Source: Gnetum montanum (lineage: Eukaryota > Streptophyta > Gnetopsida > Gnetales > Gnetaceae). Taken from it: DNA of 64,000 bases. Positions 60,030 through 64,000 of this stretch are shown here, piece after piece. The stretch covers positions 733,249 through 797,248 of the forward strand of contig MNCI01038085.1 in the NCBI GenBank assembly GCA_015680685.1. Direction: 5' to 3'. Under the pieces are notes generated by a model. The model worked only from the letters and a program-made list of their open reading frames with translations, made no database searches and was not told the origin of the DNA. Made by a program: the position numbers and the translations under genes. Every line of letters starts with the position of its first letter. Position 1 is the first letter of the stretch.

Positions 60030-60860
60030 CTTCTACTTCAAGGTTTGGATAGCTAACACACATTCCTTAGTCCACTTAAAGGATATGTCATTTTTAGTTA
60101 ATTATACTAATGGTTTAGTAATCTTCAAAAGGTTCTAGATGAAGCATCTATAATAGCCATTTTGTCTAAGGAATGATTGAATGTCTTTCATAGTTTTAGG
60201 TTGATGAGTGATTCCTTGGATGAATTTAATTTTTTCAGGATCTACCTCTATCCTTATTTGTGAAATTTTATGTCCTAATACAATGCATTCTTGGATCATT
60301 AAGTGGCTTTTTTTACCAATTTAGTCTTAGGTTGGTTTCAACACATCATTTTAGTACTTACTCTAATTAGTCCAATGCTTATTCAAAGTCTGCTCCATAG
60401 GTGGAGAAGTCATCCATAAAAACCTCCACACCATTCCCAATTTTTTGTTGAAATATACTAAGTACCAAACATTGAAATGTTGCTAGAGCATTTCACAAGT
60501 CAAATAGCATCTGCCTATATGCAAATGTCCCCCAAGGACTCATAAATATATTCTTGGCTTTTTCCTATGGTGTTATTTGAATTTGATTGTACCCGCTATA
60601 ACCATCCAGAAAATTGTAATAGAAATGCCTTGCAATGGTATCTAAAACTTGGTCAATGAGTGGCAATGGAAAATGGTCTTTAAATGTTTCCATGTTTAAG
60701 AGCCTAAAGTCTATACAAATCCTCCATTTACCACCTTTGTTAGGCACAAGGACTAATGGACTAACCCATTTACTATTAGCAATGGGGTAGATGAACCCGG
60801 CCTTCAAAAGTTGTTTGATTTCTTCTTTAATTACTTGCTTAAGCTTTGGGTTTAGTTCTC
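60030..60860 (-). pseudogene. Reverse transcriptase region of element 2
   Basis: The open stretch 60,565-60,807 reads GFIYPIANSKWVSPLVLVPN, WRICIDFRLLNMETFKDHFP and FLDGYSGYNQI, the fingers and palm of Ty3/gypsy RT. After a stop the frame continues SPWGTFAYRQMLF and the catalytic box VFMDDFSTYG near 60,410. The thumb follows with breaks. This segment is the one missing from element 1. Confidence 0.9.
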
Positions 60861-61453
60861 TTTGCAGTTGTTGTCAAGGCTTCATAGAGGGGTTAGTGTA
60901 GATTCTATGTTGGCATATCCTACAATCTATTTTGGTTAATTTAGAATATAACCAAGAAAAGTCTATTGACCATTTTTTTTTCATTTTTAGTAGTCTTTCT
61001 TTTTGTTGAGGAGCAAGCTTAGCATTAATGAATACTAATTTTCCATTCTTGGGAAATATATACTCCATACCGATGGGAAAAAATTTTAATTCAAGGGGCT
61101 CTTGCTTAAACTCTTCAGGTATTTTCAACTTCCCTCAATTGATATTTTTTGTGTCAGTACATGGAAGTTGGCGAAGGACTTGCTCCAATGCATCTATGTT
61201 ATTGCTATAGGCAGAAGTCAAGCTTCCAGTTGGTTCCATGCATAAAGTTGAATTGCTCTCTTGGATAGCTATTAGCCATTGGGTGCCATCTTGTCTTGTG
61301 GCTATTACATACAAGCATCTTTGTATGTCAGTTACTTATGCACACTAGTTGCATGCAGGCAATGTTAAGCATTGTACAAACTAGGATTTCTACACACAGT
61401 TGCACCTCATGTCACTATATGCAATGCATGAAACTTTTTTCTTCTTGATTTTC

Positions 61454-61969
61454 TCAAACATATTTTTTTTTTGATATTTCCAGGGAAAGATCACATATGC
61501 CTAGGTACACATCAACTGTACTTAACCATGCTCTTTCCATTATGATTAGGAAGTCTCCCTTACAATTGTTGACTTGAATCACTAGGAAATCTACTACATG
61601 CGACCACCAACAAATAGTGGTGACAATGTCCTCAAGTAATCCCAATGGAATAGTGATGGACTATTCGACTAACTCTAAATAAATGTTATTCTTCTTTAGC
61701 AAAGGTAGGTTTCAGGCCTTATACATTTCTTAAAAGATTAAGTTAACACCTGAACCTGAATCCAAAAGAGCTTTGCAAGGATCATTTCTATCAATTTGCA
61801 AATATATAAGAGCACTTCCTGGATTAGAGAATTTCCTAAGAAGATGATGAACTTTAATCCAATCAGTGATGGCGTGGGTTAACATGACAGTATGTGTTGG
61901 GTGTGATTTTTGGTTCAAAGGAAGCTCCGAAGATTTGAATGATGGTGACACATTTGAACAATTAGTCAC
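61454..61969 (-). pseudogene. Protease region of element 2
   Basis: ALLDSGSGVNLIF near 61,735-61,775 holds the Asp-Ser-Gly active site. IPLGLLEDIVTTI, FLVIQVNN and AWLSTVDVYLGICDLSLEI follow after a frame break. It aligns with 15,760-16,600 of element 1. Confidence 0.8.
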
Positions 61970-61999
61970 TTATGGTTGTAAGGATTTGGTTGGACTATT

Positions 62000-64000
62000 A
62001 GTTCTAAAGAAAGGTCTATTCTTTGATCAGTTGTCCAATCCAATAGTAGATTAAGGATTTATAGTCCTTGTAGCATTACATGGCTATAGCTAGGTAGGAA
62101 GCTCACCTTGCATAGTTTTTGCAAGTGGTAATGGAGCTGAGCGTGAAAGAGATGTAGATAGGTGATAGTATGTATGTGGAATATCACCCTAAGGAGAAGA
62201 AGATCTATGATACTTAGGGGCCTGGTAGTAAGGTTGAAGAGCAACGTGACTAGTAGAGTCACGTGGAGAGATTGACTGTTGAACTTAATACCCATATGAG
62301 TCAGGTTAATGGTATGGGTACTATTGATGTGGTGGTAGAATTCCCCATGATTATGGATGTTTCCATCATTGATACTGTGCATTCGATTATGATGGAGCTT
62401 CACTGGGATAATATGTCAAGAGTTGGTGGAACTACCTTGGATTACCTTGAGGATAAGGTAACCTTTTGGGTGTTTGCTATTTGTTTAATCATGGGTTTAG
62501 TGCATACACCCCAGACTCCTATAAATGTGACACCACTGGGTAACATCCCTTAGGATGGTCATATTGGCAAATCTCACATCTATCATCATTGTCTATGTCT
62601 AAATCCATAACCTCTTCAATGACGACAACCTTGCCCTTACCTTTGTTATGTGCATACTCAGCTTCTTTCTTTTGCCTTCTCTCTTAGTCACTACTTTGTT
62701 CTTTAGACTCTTCTACTATTTTTAGGATAGTTTAAAATTTTTCATCTAGGGAGTTCCACATTTGTTCTACCTTTGCCAATAATTTTCATGCAAATTTTTG
62801 TACGGGTAAAGTCTTTCTATTCACCATCTCTTCAAGTGATGACTCTTCCTCATCTTCACAAAATCTAATTTTCTTCTTTCAGAGGGAAGGATCTCTATTG
62901 TACTCTTCCAAACTTTCTCTTTTTCTTAACTTGCCTTTCTTCTTGGCAACTTGCTCTAGCAATCTTTGTATTTGATGGGCTCTCAACTTGGATAGCCTTC
63001 CTTGGGCATATGTCCCAAGGGTTCTTTACATTTTGTACTGAAGCCCATCTATGAGATGGTGTAGTTGTTCCTTTTATGAGTAACCATGGCTAGGGGTAAT
63101 AATTTAAAATATTGGCCAATGGCAGCATCCAAGGGTTCATGTCCTCCTTGTTTCCATCCTTGGATTTGCTTACATAGGTTGGACACTCAGGAGTACATTT
63201 GATACTTATCGTTGAATATCTCTAACATGGTATTGCATTGACAAATGGATTTCAGCTTTAAGGATCAACACTAGCTTTCTACTTCCTTGATCAATTTATA
63301 TGGAAAAAACTTTAGCTTTTACCACTCATTTTCTATATTTTGCAAGGCACATGCATCATAGAATACTTGTAGATGATTTTGAGGATCAGCATTGTATGCC
63401 CCTTCAAATCATGGGATGTTATTCATGTTTAGTCTTTTGATCCTACTATCCTTCTAGTGCCTTGTTGGAATCTTAATGGCCTCTATTATATCTAACATAC
63501 TTCAGGTGGTGAGTAGGGGTTCATTGTGATTGTATTATCTATGGCGTCTATGATGCCTATGCTATTACCTACTCTCCCTTCTTTCATGATGTGTCTCTCT
63601 AGAATGCCCTTGTCCCCTTCCTCAACTACTTTTCTATGATCTCTATTTCTCTTACCATTGTCCTCATGGTCTTTCCCTTTGTGACTACATTCAAATCTTG
63701 AAGGAGAGGGGGAAGGTAATGATGAAGGTGAAGAGGAAGGGGGACTGGCACCATGATTATGCCTATCACCTTCTCTTTGGTAGTCACGGCCTTAGTCATG
63801 GTTACAATCAGAATGTCCATCATCGTCGTGCATTCGTGTTCCTTTTTCAGACTGTTTGTGTCCATTGGTACCAAAACCTAGGTTATGAATAGTTGAGTGA
63901 AGATTTTGATAAACAACTCCTTGACCGAAGTCAACAAGATGAACGTCGTTTTGCGAAAAACCTCCCAAGGTAGGTTCACCATGCTCATTTTCACTTAGCA
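62000..64000 (-). pseudogene. gag-like region of element 2, partial
   Basis: Collinear with the gag region of element 1. At about 62,560-62,595 the minus strand reads CEICQYDHPKGCYP, a zinc-knuckle-like Cys-X2-Cys..His..Cys set that is better kept than in element 1. A Lys/Glu- and Ser-rich part follows toward the N-terminus up to the window end. Stops break the frame throughout. Confidence 0.68.

Larger units (their letters stand above)
55412..64000 (-). mobile_element. Ty3/gypsy LTR retrotransposon 2, partial (runs off the window)
   Basis: It is the same family as element 1 but keeps pol: from right to left on the minus strand it shows gag, protease, RT, RNase H and integrase, a non-coding stretch and the 3' LTR. 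The order protease-RT-RNase H-integrase defines Ty3/gypsy. The family's tRNA-Asp-type primer site (seen in element 1) and the long region after integrase suggest the Athila/Tat branch. It inserted in the rps12 intron of the second plastid arm. The far LTR and target duplication are outside the window; the left flank is GTTTT. All genes have stops. Confidence 0.88.

Overview
This window reads as nuclear DNA of a seed plant, most likely a gymnosperm. It is built around a large, old plastid-DNA insertion (NUPT) that was later broken up by transposons. No intact protein gene was found. Plastid genes run in plastid order but carry stops, frameshifts and widespread C-to-T (CG to TG/CA) decay, as expected of methylated nuclear DNA. 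chlL, chlN and trnP-GGG mark a plastome of a non-angiosperm. There is no ndh gene between psaC and ccsA, yet the rRNA operon is present in two long inverted arms. This combination fits gnetophytes better than Pinaceae (reduced inverted repeat) or Ginkgo/cycads (ndh kept). The lineage call is inference.

Layout. 1-3,330: decayed PIF1-like (Helitron-type) helicase with its 3' end in three tandem copies, plus a foldback element. 3,320-6,755: a LINE on the minus strand. 6,838-8,500: end of the large single-copy region (rps19, rpl2). 8,500-33,886: first inverted-repeat arm: 3' psbA, trnI-CAU, trnH, ycf2, rps7, rps12 exon 2, trnV, 16S, trnI, partial 23S, trnR, trnN, chlL. 33,886-45,698: small single-copy region: psaC, ccsA, trnL-UAG, trnP-GGG, ycf1, chlN. 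45,698-55,411: second arm in reverse: chlL, trnN, 4.5S/trnR remnant, 23S, trnA, trnI, 16S, trnV, rps12 exon 2. 55,412-64,000: a Ty3/gypsy element that runs off the window.

Later insertions into the plastid tract. (a) A 7.1-kb Ty3/gypsy element splits ycf2 and has a clean ATTAT target duplication. (b) A 1.25-kb solo LTR splits the left chlL and has an AGGAT duplication. (c) A segment of about 2.6 kb splits chlN and carries a broken polyol/monosaccharide-transporter gene fragment that still has its intron. (d) A second, fuller copy of the element in (a) sits in the rps12 intron of the right arm. A perfect 40-bp x 15 tandem array lies inside the ycf1 remnant.

I see no new functional system. The interest lies in the fossil plastome architecture with three recognisable junctions, the nested insertions with readable target duplications, the captured host gene fragment and the homogeneous minisatellite. 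Boundaries of decayed genes were placed by eye and may be off by tens of bases.
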